From: Asticcacaulis endophyticus
GTDB taxonomy: Bacteria > Pseudomonadota > Alphaproteobacteria > Caulobacterales > Caulobacteraceae
DNA length: 64,000 nucleotides
Direction: 5' to 3'
Assembly: GCF_014652575.1 (NCBI RefSeq)
Contig: NZ_BMZB01000005.1
Location: 1-64,000, forward strand
The notes under the pieces: generated by a model
Databases searched by the model: none
Told to the model about the DNA's origin: nothing
The model's input: only the letters and a program-made list of their open reading frames with translations
Part shown: in pieces, positions 43,844 to 53,211 of the stretch
Position numbering within the stretch: position 1 is the first letter of the stretch
Layout of the letters: each line of letters starts with the position of its first letter
Translations under genes and position numbers: made by a program

Positions 43844-44914
43844 ATGGATACCTCCGCGCCGTTAATTGCCGATGATCTGAAAACCCTGATGAAGGCGCAG
43901 GGGCTGCGCTATGTCAGCGATACTAAGCCCGGTTTTACACGGCGAAAGCGCGGTAAGTCTTTCGTGTTTTTCGACACCGCGGGTGAGCGCATCCGCGACG
44001 AAGAGACCATCGCCCGCATCCGCAAGCTGGCCATTCCGCCCGCCTATCAGCGGGTATGGATCTGCCCCTATGCTAAGGGCCATATTCAGGCCACAGGTTA
44101 TGACGTGCGCGGGCGCAAGCAGTACCGCTATCATGCCGACTGGCGGGCCATGCGTGATGCCAATAAATTCAATCATATACTGGCGTTTGCTGAAGTTCTA
44201 CCTGTCATTCGCGCGCAGGTTAAGGCCGATCTGTCACTGCGCGGGCTCACCCGCGAAAAGGTGCTGGCCTGCGTGGTGTCGCTGCTGGAGAAGACGCTGA
44301 TCCGGGTCGGCAATGACGAATATGCCCGCTCTAATCAATCCTACGGCCTGACGACACTCAAAGATGAGCATGTCGATGTCACCGGCGCCACCATCCGCTT
44401 TCAGTTTAAGGGTAAATCGGGCAAGGCCTGGAACCTGAAACTCAGTGACCGCAGGCTGGCGCGGGTAATCAATGATTGCGCAGAGATCGACGGGCAGGAA
44501 TTGTTTAAGTACCGGCATGAGGATGGCACTATTCGCGATGTGGCCTCCGGCGACGTCAACCAATATCTGCGTGAGATTACCGGTGGTGAGTTTACGGCCA
44601 AGGATTTTCGCACCTGGACCGGCACGGTGTTGGCGGCCATGGCCTTGCAGGAATATGCCGAATATGACTCGGACGTTCAGGCGAAAAAGAATGTCATCGC
44701 CGCCATTGATCGCGTGGCCAGAAGCCTCGGCAATACGCCTGCCATCTGCCGCAAATGCTACGTCCACCCGGAGGTGGTCAGCGCCTATATGGACGGCAGC
44801 CTGATCAAACAAATCAACCGTGAAATCAACATAACCCTGGCGCGCAAATATGAGCACCTGACGCCGGAAGAAATTCTGGTGCTGGCGTTTTTGAAAAAGC
44901 GGCTGGTTACTTAA
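43844..44914 (+). CDS. Bacterial DNA topoisomerase IB
   Basis: 356 residues. Eukaryotic-like type IB topoisomerase, nicking and resealing one strand through a 3'-phosphotyrosine. N-terminal domain with GFTRRKRGKSFVFFDTAGERI, IPPAYQRVWICPYAKGHIQA and GRKQYRYHADWRAMRDANKF. Catalytic domain with IRVGNDEYARSNQSYGLTTL, FQFKGKSGKAW, FRTWTGTVLAAMAL (Arg of the pentad) and CYVHPEVVSAY supplying the active-site Tyr. Length typical of the bacterial/poxvirus class. Its end overlaps the convergent SLATT gene by 8 bases. Confidence 0.93.
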   Translation: MDTSAPLIADDLKTLMKAQGLRYVSDTKPGFTRRKRGKSFVFFDTAGERIRDEETIARIRKLAIPPAYQRVWICPYAKGHIQATGYDVRGRKQYRYHADWRAMRDANKFNHILAFAEVLPVIRAQVKADLSLRGLTREKVLACVVSLLEKTLIRVGNDEYARSNQSYGLTTLKDEHVDVTGATIRFQFKGKSGKAWNLKLSDRRLARVINDCAEIDGQELFKYRHEDGTIRDVASGDVNQYLREITGGEFTAKDFRTWTGTVLAAMALQEYAEYDSDVQAKKNVIAAIDRVARSLGNTPAICRKCYVHPEVVSAYMDGSLIKQINREINITLARKYEHLTPEEILVLAFLKKRLVT

Positions 44915-45410
44915 GCTTGAGAGCGGCTTTTCTAATCGCTCGGTCCCAGATGTTTTGTGGCACGGCCGGCGCGGTTTCCGACAGGTCAGCCAGCTTGGCA
45001 ATCAACTCGCTCAAGCCCGCTTCGGTGCGCGATTTTAGCGTCACGATCTCAAGCTGGCGGCGCAGGCTGGTATAGGCATTGGCGGCATTGAGGTGCTGCT
45101 GCGACCGCTCTGACCAGCGTAAACTCGCCTGAAGGATTGAGGTCACCGACACCAGCCCGCCAAGGATAAACAGCAATAGACTGACCGTATCTTTGTTGGC
45201 TTCATAGGCACCCGGCACCACGATCGGCAGCGCCGCCAGCAGCGATACCACAAACCCGCCGATCAGGTTGAACAGCATCAGCGTGCGAGACAGGGATTCA
45301 AAAACCTGGGTCGCTTCCCAATGGGCGTGCTGAGCATGGCTGATGCGGGTTTGAGTCTCACGCAGGATGCGCGCAAAATCCGCCTCAGTCCCCGTCGTTA
45401 CGCTGTCCAT
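44907..45410 (-). CDS. SLATT-like two-TM protein
   Basis: 167 residues. A helix before the membrane (ARILRETQTRISHAQHAHWE), TM1 about 44-66 (MLFNLIGGFVVSLLAALPIVV), TM2 about 75-95 (VSLLLFILGGLVSVTSILQAS), then a long helix RWSERSQQHLNAANAYTSLR and C-terminal helical tail. This 2TM plus flanking-helix pattern with the aromatic/Arg-rich post-TM helix matches SLATT domains, pore-forming effectors normally paired with nucleotide-second-messenger or reverse-transcriptase systems. Here no such partner gene is adjacent. Family call by pattern, not search. Confidence 0.65.
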   Translation of the reverse strand: MDSVTTGTEADFARILRETQTRISHAQHAHWEATQVFESLSRTLMLFNLIGGFVVSLLAALPIVVPGAYEANKDTVSLLLFILGGLVSVTSILQASLRWSERSQQHLNAANAYTSLRRQLEIVTLKSRTEAGLSELIAKLADLSETAPAVPQNIWDRAIRKAALKLK

Positions 45411-45514
45411 GATTGATTGCCCCCCAGAGGTTCAGTATTAACCCACAGGTTCGGGGTGGGCAAGAGGGCGAAGCTGTCCTAAAACCGGCATCACCTGAAA
45501 CCGTGAGTCATGGC

Positions 45515-46441
45515 ATGTGGCAGCCCAGCGAAATCTATCCCGACCCCTCCATTGAAATCCTCGATCCGCGTTTTGAGCGCTATCGCCTAAGCTTAAGTGC
45601 GGTCGAAAAGCTTTATGACGGCACGCGCTGGGGGGAGGGGCCGGTGTGGTTCGGCGACGGGCGCTATCTGCTGTGGAGCGATATCCCGAATAACCGCATC
45701 CTGCGCTGGGACGAAGAAACCGGGGCGGTCACGCACTTTCGCAAACCGTCAGACTATGCCAACGGGAATACGCGCGACCGGCAGGGGCGGCTGATTTCCT
45801 GCCAGCATGGCAGCCGCAGCGTGACCCGCACTGAATATGACGGCACGGTCACGACCCTGATCGACCGGTTTGACGGTAAGCGGCTCAATTCGCCCAATGA
45901 TGTGACGGTTAAATCTGACGATTCGATCTGGTTCACCGACCCGACCTTTGGGATCGGCGGCGACTATGAGGGCCATCGCGCGACACCGGAACTGCCGACA
46001 AATGTTTACCGGCTCGATCCGGCCACGAGTGAGGCAACGGTGGTGGCGACCGATATTGATCATCCCAATGGCATTTGTTTTTCGCCTGATGAAACAAGGC
46101 TCTATATCGCGGAATCTAATGCAAAACCTAAACGTATCCGCGTCTATGATGTGGCGGCCGATGGCCGGACGCTGACAGGTGGGCGGGTGTTTACAGGTTG
46201 CGGTGAGGGCGCACCCGATGGGTTTCGCTGCGACGAAGACTGCAATCTGTGGTGCGGATGGGGCGGCGGCGTGGGCCTGAACGGGGTGCGGGTGTTTGCG
46301 CCGGACGGCACGGCCATCGGCCATATCCACCTGCCCAACCGCTGCGCCAATCTGTGCTTTGGGGGTAAGGCTAAAAACCGCCTGTTCATGGTGGCGGGGC
46401 AGTCGCTGTTCAGCCTTTATGTCAATACCAGAGGTGTGTAA
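45515..46441 (+). CDS. SMP-30/gluconolactonase family lactonase
   Basis: About 308 residues from ATG 45515 (MWQPSEIYPDPS); the frame is open to 45413, in the space shared with the divergent gene. Six-bladed beta-propeller with the metal site RWGEGPVWFGDGRYLLWSDI (Glu ligand), LNSPNDVTVKSDDSIWFTDP (Asn ligand) and HPNGICFSPDETRLYIAES (Asn/Asp). No signal peptide. Hydrolyses aldonolactones to sugar acids in cytoplasmic sugar oxidation; it sits beside two MFS carriers. Confidence 0.92.
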   Translation: MWQPSEIYPDPSIEILDPRFERYRLSLSAVEKLYDGTRWGEGPVWFGDGRYLLWSDIPNNRILRWDEETGAVTHFRKPSDYANGNTRDRQGRLISCQHGSRSVTRTEYDGTVTTLIDRFDGKRLNSPNDVTVKSDDSIWFTDPTFGIGGDYEGHRATPELPTNVYRLDPATSEATVVATDIDHPNGICFSPDETRLYIAESNAKPKRIRVYDVAADGRTLTGGRVFTGCGEGAPDGFRCDEDCNLWCGWGGGVGLNGVRVFAPDGTAIGHIHLPNRCANLCFGGKAKNRLFMVAGQSLFSLYVNTRGV

Positions 46442-46545
46442 CCTCAATAAAGTTTCCCGTAGGCGATACAAGGGCTTGACCAATCCCAATAGTCGGTCAA
46501 ACCTGCGCGCAATAAGAAAATGCCACATCAGGGAGTACAGATTGC

Positions 46546-48213
46546 ATGGCAACCCAAGGGGAAAGTGCGCCTAAGCACCATAAAGCGACCCAGAACGAAA
46601 AACTGGTGATCGCCGCATCGTCGTTGGGGACGGTGTTTGAATGGTACGATTTTTACCTTTATGGCCTGCTGGCCACCTATATTTCCGTTCAGTTCTTTTC
46701 GGGCGTCAATGAAACGACCGGCTTTATCTTTGCATTGGCGGCGTTTGCGGCTGGCTTTGCCGTGCGGCCGTTCGGGGCGCTGGTGTTCGGGCGTATCGGT
46801 GACCTTGTGGGGCGCAAGAACACCTTTCTGGTGACCATGGGCCTGATGGGGCTGTCGACCTTTGCGGTTGGTTTGCTGCCATCCTATGCGACGATTGGCG
46901 TGGCGGCACCCATTATTCTGGTGGGCTTGCGACTGATTCAGGGGCTGGCGCTGGGCGGTGAATACGGCGGGGCGGCGACCTATGTGGCGGAACATGCGCC
47001 CAACAATAAGCGCGGGCTTTATACCTCCTGGATTCAGACGACGGCGACCATGGGCCTGTTTGCCGCACTTCTGGTGGTTATCGGCACGCGCACCGTCATT
47101 GGCGAAGAGGCGTTCAAAGACTGGGGCTGGCGTCTGCCGTTCATCGTGTCCATCCTGTTGCTGATGGTGTCGTTGTGGATTCGGATGCAGCTCAATGAGA
47201 GCCCGGTCTTTCAAAAGATGAAGGACGAGGGCAAGACCTCGAAAGCACCGCTGGCGGAAGCGTTTGGCAAATGGGGCAATATGAAGTGGGTGATCATCGC
47301 CCTACTGGGTGCGGTCGCGGGCCAAGGGGTGGTCTGGTACACCGGTCAGTTCTATGCGTTGTTTTTCTTAGAGAAAACGCTGATGGTTGACGGGGCGACA
47401 GCCAATATTCTGATTGCCATTTCGCTGGCTCTGGCCACGCCGTTCTTCGTGTTCTTTGGCTGGCTGTCGGACAAGATCGGGCGTAAACCGATCATCCTGT
47501 TTGGTTGTGCGCTGGCGGCGGCAACCTATTTTCCGACCTTTAAGCTGCTGACCGATGCGGCCAATCCGGCGCTGGCGGCGGCACAGGTCAGTGCTCCGGT
47601 CACGGTCACGGCCCATAAGGACGACTGTTCCTTCCAGTTCGATCCGGTCGGCAAGAATAAGTTCGATGCCAAAAGCTGCGATATTGCCAAGACCTATCTG
47701 GCCAAAAGCGGCATCAACTACACCAATATCGAGGCCCCGGCGGGCACGATCGCCAGCGTAAAGGTCGGTGATCAGACCTTTACGGCCCCTGATCCGGCGT
47801 TCCTTAGCGGCGACGCTAAAAAGGCCGCCATCGCCACTTATCAGGCCGATCTGAAAGGTGCGTTGACGGCGGCGGGCTATCCGGCCAAGGCCGATACGAG
47901 CCAGATGAATAAGCCGCTGGTGGTGGGCATACTGTTCTACCTCGTGTTTCTGGTGACCATGGTTTACGGGCCGATTGCGGCGTTACTGGTTGAGTTGTTT
48001 CCGTCCAAGATCCGCTATACCTCCATGTCGCTGCCCTATCATATCGGCAATGGCTGGTTCGGTGGTTTCCTGCCGACCACGGCCTTTGCGATGGTGGCGG
48101 CGACGGGCAATATCTATTACGGCCTGTGGTATCCCATCGTGGTGGCGGTCGGCACGGTTATCATCGGGCTGTTGTTCCTGCCTGAGACGTTTAAACGCAG
48201 TATTGATCAGTAG
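46546..48213 (+). CDS. MFS transporter, metabolite:H+ symporter type with large extra loop
   Basis: 555 residues. MHS-family signs: FEWYDFYLYG in TM1, RPFGALVFGRIGDLVGRKNT after TM2/3, RLIQGLALGGEYGGAATYVAEHAP. Twelve helices expected, but residues about 333-456, between predicted TM9 and TM10, form a soluble insert with two Cys (361 and 378), repeated Asp/Lys/Ala segments and VKVGDQTFTAPDPAFLSGDAK. By topology it would lie in the periplasm. Likely carries an organic acid or osmolyte; the insert may be a ligand-capture domain (inference). Terminator-like hairpin follows. Confidence 0.88.
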   Translation: MATQGESAPKHHKATQNEKLVIAASSLGTVFEWYDFYLYGLLATYISVQFFSGVNETTGFIFALAAFAAGFAVRPFGALVFGRIGDLVGRKNTFLVTMGLMGLSTFAVGLLPSYATIGVAAPIILVGLRLIQGLALGGEYGGAATYVAEHAPNNKRGLYTSWIQTTATMGLFAALLVVIGTRTVIGEEAFKDWGWRLPFIVSILLLMVSLWIRMQLNESPVFQKMKDEGKTSKAPLAEAFGKWGNMKWVIIALLGAVAGQGVVWYTGQFYALFFLEKTLMVDGATANILIAISLALATPFFVFFGWLSDKIGRKPIILFGCALAAATYFPTFKLLTDAANPALAAAQVSAPVTVTAHKDDCSFQFDPVGKNKFDAKSCDIAKTYLAKSGINYTNIEAPAGTIASVKVGDQTFTAPDPAFLSGDAKKAAIATYQADLKGALTAAGYPAKADTSQMNKPLVVGILFYLVFLVTMVYGPIAALLVELFPSKIRYTSMSLPYHIGNGWFGGFLPTTAFAMVAATGNIYYGLWYPIVVAVGTVIIGLLFLPETFKRSIDQ

Positions 48214-48236
48214 CGGCGTTTAACCTAAAAGATGCG

Positions 48237-48261
48237 CGGCCCACGTCAAAAGCGTGGGCCG
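48237..48261 (+). terminator. Hairpin between the two MFS genes
   Basis: Perfect 9-bp stem CGGCCCACG/CGTGGGCCG (48237-48245/48253-48261), then a broken T-run TTTGCTTT. It ends 20 bases before the next ATG. Confidence 0.65.
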
Positions 48262-48280
48262 TTTGCTTTGGAGAGCGGTT

Positions 48281-49540
48281 ATGACCGAACCCACACCGCC
48301 AAAAGGTCGCTATGTGGCGCTGGCTTTGCTGGTGGTCGTCTATGCGCTCAACTTTCTGGACCGGCAGATCATCAGCATCCTCAAAGACCCGATTGCCGAA
48401 GAGCTGAATCTTAGCGATACCCAACTGGGGTTGATGGGCGGCCTGGCGTTCGCATTATTATATACCACTCTGGCGGTGCCGGTGGCGTGGCTGGCCGATC
48501 GTTTCTCGCGGGTGTGGATCATGACCGGGGCCTTGGCGCTGTGGTCGGGGTTTACGGCGTTATGTGGATTAGCCGGTAATTTCAGCCAGTTGTTTCTGGC
48601 ACGCATGGGGGTAGGGGTCGGCGAAGCGGGCGGCGTGGCCCCGGCCTATAGCTTAATTTCCGATTATTTCCCGCCTAAACAGCGCGCGAGGGCACTGGCG
48701 ATTTTCGCGTTTGGTATCCCTATTGGCTCCGCGGCAGGGGTGCTGTTTGGCGGTCTTTTGGCCCAGCAGGTCGACTGGCGTTTTGCGTTTGTGGTCGTGG
48801 GCCTGATCGGCGTGCTGTTCGCGCCGATATTTCGACTGCTGGTCAAAGATCCCCCCAGAGGCGGGATGGATGGGGCGGTTACGGCTGAGAAACCAATGGG
48901 ATTTCTGGCGACCGCAAGGCTGGCGACCGGAAAACCGGGGTTCTGGCTGCTGTCGCTGGGGGCAGCCTTCACCTCCATGACCGGCTACGGTTTTATGTAT
49001 TGGCTGCCGACCTTTTTGTCGCGCTCACTTGAGATGGATTTAGGCACACGGTCGTGGTTTCTGGCGGCACTGCTGCTGATCGGCGGTATGGCGGGGATGA
49101 CGCTGGGCGGGGTGTTGGGCGATCGTTTGGGGCAAAAGTCGCGGGCGGCCTATCCGCTGATACCGGCGGTGGCGCTTTTGATCTGCGTGCCGCTCTATGC
49201 GGTGGGCGTCAATGCGCAAGCCCCCGCGGTCGTGTTTGTGATGCTGCTGATCCCGCAGGCTCTGGGGCTGGTGTGGATGGGGCCGGTGATCACGGCGGTT
49301 CAGCATCTGGGGCCCGGCCCGTCACGCACCATGATGTCGTCGCTGTTTTTGCTGATCAACAACCTGATCGGCATTGCGGTCGGCACCTGGTTTTTCGGCT
49401 TTATGTCCGATCATCTGCGCCCGCAATATGGGGATGACTCGATGAAATACGCGTTTCTGATCGGGTTGTCGTTCTATGTCATTGCCGCCGGTTTGTTCTT
49501 TGCGGCCTCGCGCCGGATGAAGGCTGATTGGGTGGAGTAA
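48281..49540 (+). CDS. MFS transporter, spinster-like
   Basis: About 419 residues; ATG at 48281 with GGAGAG upstream, although the frame is open to 48254. Twelve-helix carrier: NFLDRQIISILKDPIAEELN at TM1 (the NFxDRxxxs signature of the spinster-like group), LADRFSRVWIM loop 2-3, RMGVGVGEAGGVAPAYSLISDYFPPKQRARAL, and GDRLGQKSRAAYPL loop 8-9. Substrate unknown; the group includes sugar-acid and lipid carriers. Confidence 0.9.
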   Translation: MTEPTPPKGRYVALALLVVVYALNFLDRQIISILKDPIAEELNLSDTQLGLMGGLAFALLYTTLAVPVAWLADRFSRVWIMTGALALWSGFTALCGLAGNFSQLFLARMGVGVGEAGGVAPAYSLISDYFPPKQRARALAIFAFGIPIGSAAGVLFGGLLAQQVDWRFAFVVVGLIGVLFAPIFRLLVKDPPRGGMDGAVTAEKPMGFLATARLATGKPGFWLLSLGAAFTSMTGYGFMYWLPTFLSRSLEMDLGTRSWFLAALLLIGGMAGMTLGGVLGDRLGQKSRAAYPLIPAVALLICVPLYAVGVNAQAPAVVFVMLLIPQALGLVWMGPVITAVQHLGPGPSRTMMSSLFLLINNLIGIAVGTWFFGFMSDHLRPQYGDDSMKYAFLIGLSFYVIAAGLFFAASRRMKADWVE

Positions 49541-49564
49541 ACCTAAGCCTTTTCAGGCTGAGCT

Positions 49565-49984
49565 CTAAATGAAGCCGATCCACCGTCCGGCAACCAGCAC
49601 CGATAACCACAGGATGAAGGACGCAATGGCGGATAATTTGACGCCTGACGTTAATGGCCCGCCTCTGAGCGCGCGTTGAAAGGCCGGATTGAAGTGCTGA
49701 AAGCCTATATTGAGGATCGCGACTGCCAATAAACCGGCTTTCACCAGAAAGGCCTGATTGGTCAGATAGTCTTTGGGGGCCACCGAAAACAGCCATAGTC
49801 CGGTTACAACCGCCAAGACCATCCCTGTCAGGGCGCAGCGTGACAGAAATGGCCCCATAAGGCTCAGCGGCAGTATGGCCCCAATAATCAGGCCTATGCC
49901 CAAAATATGGCTGGCATTGACCAGCAGATAGGCGGTGGAGGACATCCGCAACCACACAGCCCCGAACCAGACGGCCTCATCCAT
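49565..49984 (-). CDS. Four-TM membrane protein (DUF6644/DUF2214-like)
   Basis: 139 residues, about four membrane helices. Blocks: LVNASHILGIGLIIGAILPLSLM with a His in the second helix, GMVLAVVTGLWLFSVAPKDYLTNQAFLVKAGLL, and IASFILWLSVLVAGRW. These resemble small haem- or copper-associated membrane proteins (CopD-like, DUF6644). Two bases separate it from the upstream DUF6152 gene, so they form an operon. Confidence 0.7.
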   Translation of the reverse strand: MDEAVWFGAVWLRMSSTAYLLVNASHILGIGLIIGAILPLSLMGPFLSRCALTGMVLAVVTGLWLFSVAPKDYLTNQAFLVKAGLLAVAILNIGFQHFNPAFQRALRGGPLTSGVKLSAIASFILWLSVLVAGRWIGFI

Positions 49985-49986
49985 CC

Positions 49987-50388
49987 CTAATTGGCCTTAA
50001 GGCGTTCCGGGTACATGTCATAGTTTTTGTCGCCAAGCGTGATGCGCACGGCCTTCATGTGCATCTTGTCCTTATCGAGCGAGCGGTTGCCCAGAATACT
50101 GATGTCATCGCCGACCTTGGCGGTGGTGCCGGTAAAGCCCGAACGCTCGGTCTGGGTCGGATTGCCAAGGTCGATCTGCCATAGGACGCCATCGGCCGCT
50201 TTAACGTGTAAAACCGGATGCGGCGGGGCCATAGAGATCTTTTCAACCTTGCCACTCAGGCGGCTTTGTTCGGCTTCGGCCCATGACCAGCCATGGTGGG
50301 CCTGCGCCGGCATCATCGCCCACACCGCCACGATTGCAAGGGCGGCGGCCCCGAACAGCCAGTATCTAAGCGGCAGAGCGCGGATCAT
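49987..50388 (-). CDS. DUF6152 family periplasmic protein
   Basis: About 133 residues; start at 50388 (MIRALPLRYW) fits GGGAAC upstream, while the longer frame to 50502 lacks a signal peptide. Signal AAALAIVAVWAMMPAQAHHGW with the typical HHGW after cleavage, then LSGKVEKISMAPPHPVLHVK, GVLWQIDLGNPTQTERSGF and GDDISILGNRSLDKDKMHMK, matching DUF6152. Function unknown, commonly next to small DUF6644-type membrane genes as here. Confidence 0.85.
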   Translation of the reverse strand: MIRALPLRYWLFGAAALAIVAVWAMMPAQAHHGWSWAEAEQSRLSGKVEKISMAPPHPVLHVKAADGVLWQIDLGNPTQTERSGFTGTTAKVGDDISILGNRSLDKDKMHMKAVRITLGDKNYDMYPERLKAN

Positions 50389-50520
50389 GTTGTTCCCTTT
50401 GCAGGTTCTATTCAGTAGTACGATTCGCTTTTTACGAGTGTGCCTGACGACCGATAAGAAATCCATGGGTTTGGTTAAGGCTGGGGCAAAATCACGATGC
50501 ATATCGTTTTAGAGTTGCGA

Positions 50521-50534
50521 TGGTAGCGCTAACC
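50521..50534. promoter_or_regulatory. LacI-family-type operator upstream of the GH35-like gene
   Basis: TGGTAGCGCTAACC is a near-palindrome around AGCGCT, the core of many LacI/GalR operators (consensus TGKTAGCGCTAMCA). It lies 70 bases before the glycosidase start and about 130 bases before the divergent DUF6152 start. No lacI-type gene is in the window. Confidence 0.5.
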
Positions 50535-50603
50535 TAATACAAAGGTCTGACAAAAAGCCGCAACTGGTATGACAAGTCAGCGGCAACAACAGGGACATTG
50601 CCA

Positions 50604-52256
50604 ATGACACCATCTTATAGAAAATCACTGTACTGGTTTATGGCCGCAAGCCTGATGGCGCTTAGCGGGCCGGTCATGGCGGCGGAGGTGCCGCATCTGA
50701 AAACGCAGGGCACGGCGACCCAGCTTATGGTCGATAATAAGCCATTTCTGATGATCGGTGGCGAACTGGGCAATTCGACGGCCTCAGACCCTGAGCATCT
50801 GAAAACCCACTGGCCAACCCTGAAAGCCATTGGCGTCAACACCATACTGGCGCCGGTCGAGTGGGATCAGGTTGAACCTGAAAAAGGCCGCTACGATTTC
50901 AAGGTCGTCGATGCAATGATCGCTCAGGCTCGCGAGCAGAATATCAAGATCGTTATCCTGTGGTTCGGGGCATGGAAAAATTCCATGTCGACCTATGTGC
51001 CACCTTACGTGAAGCGCGACTACAAGACCTATGACCGGGCCGAGGATGACAAGGGCTTAGCGCAGGAAATTTTAAGCGCCCATGATCCGGACACGCTGGC
51101 GGCGGATAAGGCTGCGTTTGCCGCCCTGCTGGGGCATCTGAAAACAACCGATACAGACCGCACCGTCATTATGGTGCAGGTCGAAAATGAGATCGGCATG
51201 TTGCCGACCGTGCGCGACTATAGCCCGCAAGCCGAGGCCGCGTATCGCAAAGCCGTGCCCGCTCAACTGATCACATATATGTCGGCCAATAAGGCGCGCC
51301 TCAATCCGTTCCTGCGCGACCTGTGGGCGGCAAATGGCAATCGCACGTCGGGTACGTGGGCGCAGGTTTTCGGCTCTGGCATCGAAGGTCAGGAAGTGTT
51401 TCAGGCCTGGGGCTATGCGACCTTTGCCAATGAGCTGACCAAGGCCGGTAAGGCGGCCTATCCGCTGCCGATGTATGTCAATGCTGCCCTTAATCATCCC
51501 GATAAAAAGCCGGGCGAATATCCCAGTGCCGGGCCTCTGCCGCACCTGTTTGATGTGTGGAAGGCGGCGGGGCCCGAGATTGACGTGCTGGCTATCGATA
51601 GCTACTGGCCGGATTTTGTCGGTTGGGCCGATAAGTTCAAGCGCCATGACAATCCGCTATTCGTGCCCGAAGCCAATCAGGCGGGGAAATCCGAGGCGGG
51701 CGGCAATGCCTTTTACGTTTTTGGCGAACACGACGCTATGGGCTTTTCGCCGTTCTCGATCGAGGATCTGCCCAACCCTGAAACCAACCGTCTGACGCAG
51801 GCCTATAGCGTGTTGCATCAACTGACGCCGGTTATGGTGGCCCATCAGGGCAAGGGCAAGATGCGCGGTTTCAAGGCGGCGGTAGACATCAAGGGCGTGG
51901 TTGATGAGACGCCGCGCACCTTCGATCTGGGCGGCTACAGTGTCAAAGCCACTATGATTGATCCGTGGACGCCGAAGGACAAACAGGACATCGCCGCCCA
52001 CGGCGGGTTGATCATTCACCTTGGGGGCGATGAATTTCTGGTGGCCGGATCGGGTGTAATCCTGACCTTTGCGGATGCTGAGGCCGGTTCCGGCTACCGT
52101 ATCGGCATCGAGCAAGCGATCGAGGGCACTTATGAGAACGGTGTCTGGAAAGACGGGCGCTGGCTGAACGGCGACCAGACCCATCAGGGCCGCCATTTGC
52201 GCCTGCCGCCGGATCGCTTCTCAATCCAGAAGGTCAGGCTTTATCGTTACCGCTGA
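50604..52256 (+). CDS. Secreted GH35-like beta-galactosidase with DUF5597
   Basis: About 550 residues; ATG at 50604 is better spaced from AGGGA than TTG 50598. Signal peptide ([18 protein letters not shown]). TIM barrel: [37 protein letters not shown], acid/base VQVENEIG (Glu about 196), [12 protein letters not shown], nucleophile [14 protein letters not shown] (Glu about 356). The C-terminal third is a beta domain (DUF5597 type) with [19 protein letters not shown]. Removes beta-linked galactose or related sugars; probably induced by sugar through the upstream operator. Confidence 0.9.
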   Translation: MTPSYRKSLYWFMAASLMALSGPVMAAEVPHLKTQGTATQLMVDNKPFLMIGGELGNSTASDPEHLKTHWPTLKAIGVNTILAPVEWDQVEPEKGRYDFKVVDAMIAQAREQNIKIVILWFGAWKNSMSTYVPPYVKRDYKTYDRAEDDKGLAQEILSAHDPDTLAADKAAFAALLGHLKTTDTDRTVIMVQVENEIGMLPTVRDYSPQAEAAYRKAVPAQLITYMSANKARLNPFLRDLWAANGNRTSGTWAQVFGSGIEGQEVFQAWGYATFANELTKAGKAAYPLPMYVNAALNHPDKKPGEYPSAGPLPHLFDVWKAAGPEIDVLAIDSYWPDFVGWADKFKRHDNPLFVPEANQAGKSEAGGNAFYVFGEHDAMGFSPFSIEDLPNPETNRLTQAYSVLHQLTPVMVAHQGKGKMRGFKAAVDIKGVVDETPRTFDLGGYSVKATMIDPWTPKDKQDIAAHGGLIIHLGGDEFLVAGSGVILTFADAEAGSGYRIGIEQAIEGTYENGVWKDGRWLNGDQTHQGRHLRLPPDRFSIQKVRLYRYR

Positions 52257-52302
52257 GGACGCGGGAGTGTATAGTGCGGCTCACACATAAAGGAGGCGCA
52301 CC

Positions 52303-53202
52303 ATGACCCTGCTTCGGGTGCATCATATCACCCAGTATAATTACCGCCGTCCGGTTGGTTTTGGTGAGCATCGGCTGATGTTCCGGCCACGTATCAGCCA
52401 TGATCACCGCCTGATATCCTCGGCTTTAAGCATTTCACCGGTGCCGAGCGACCTGTTCTGGATTCATGATGCTTTCAACAACTCGATCGCCGTGGCGCGC
52501 TTTGGAGAGGCGGCGGATCACCTGCGCTTTGAAACGACGGTGGTGCTGGAGCATACGCCTTTGCTGGGCCTGCACTACCGCACAGAGGAGGCCGCGCGGC
52601 AATGGCCGTTTGAATATGACGAGGAAGACCTGCCCGACCTGATGCCGTCGATGCAGCGCCAATATAGCGACGGCGGCATGACTGAGGCCTGGGCGCGCAA
52701 GTTCATCAATCCGAACGGCCCAACCGATACGGCACGGCTTCTGGAGGCGATGACCCACGCCATTCATGATGAGTTCAAATATGCCCGGCGCACCAATCCC
52801 GGCACCCAGACGCCGGAAATGACGCTCTATAGTTTAAGTGGCACCTGCCGGGACTATGCGCTGCTGATGATGGAGGCAGTCCGGTCGCTGGGGTTTGCGG
52901 CACGGTTTGTCACGGGTTACATCTACGTGCCGACGCGTGATGGCGCGGAACTGCTGGGGGGCGGGGCGACCCATGCCTGGGTGCAGGTCTATCTGCCGGG
53001 GGCGGGGTGGGTCGAGTTTGATCCGACCAATGGCATTATCGGTAATCGCGACCTGATTCGCATCGGTGTTACCCGTACGCCGCGGCAAGCTATACCTTTA
53101 TGGGGCACACATACCGGAACCCGCATGGACTTTTTAGGTATGGACGTTCAGGTTAATGTGACAACGCTGAGTGACAGCGCCGAATCTGACACCTCCATCT
53201 GA
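52303..53202 (+). CDS. Transglutaminase-like cysteine peptidase family protein (1)
   Basis: 299 residues; AAAGGAGG ribosome site. N-terminal bacterial transglutaminase-associated domain (LRVHHITQYNYRRPVGFGEHRLMFRPR) and papain-like core with Cys182 in SGTCRDYA, His224 in THAWVQVYLPGAGW and Asp240 in VEFDPTNG, so the triad is complete. Cytoplasmic by sequence. First gene of a three-gene operon. Confidence 0.92.
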   Translation: MTLLRVHHITQYNYRRPVGFGEHRLMFRPRISHDHRLISSALSISPVPSDLFWIHDAFNNSIAVARFGEAADHLRFETTVVLEHTPLLGLHYRTEEAARQWPFEYDEEDLPDLMPSMQRQYSDGGMTEAWARKFINPNGPTDTARLLEAMTHAIHDEFKYARRTNPGTQTPEMTLYSLSGTCRDYALLMMEAVRSLGFAARFVTGYIYVPTRDGAELLGGGATHAWVQVYLPGAGWVEFDPTNGIIGNRDLIRIGVTRTPRQAIPLWGTHTGTRMDFLGMDVQVNVTTLSDSAESDTSI

Positions 53203-53211
53203 AAGGTCACC

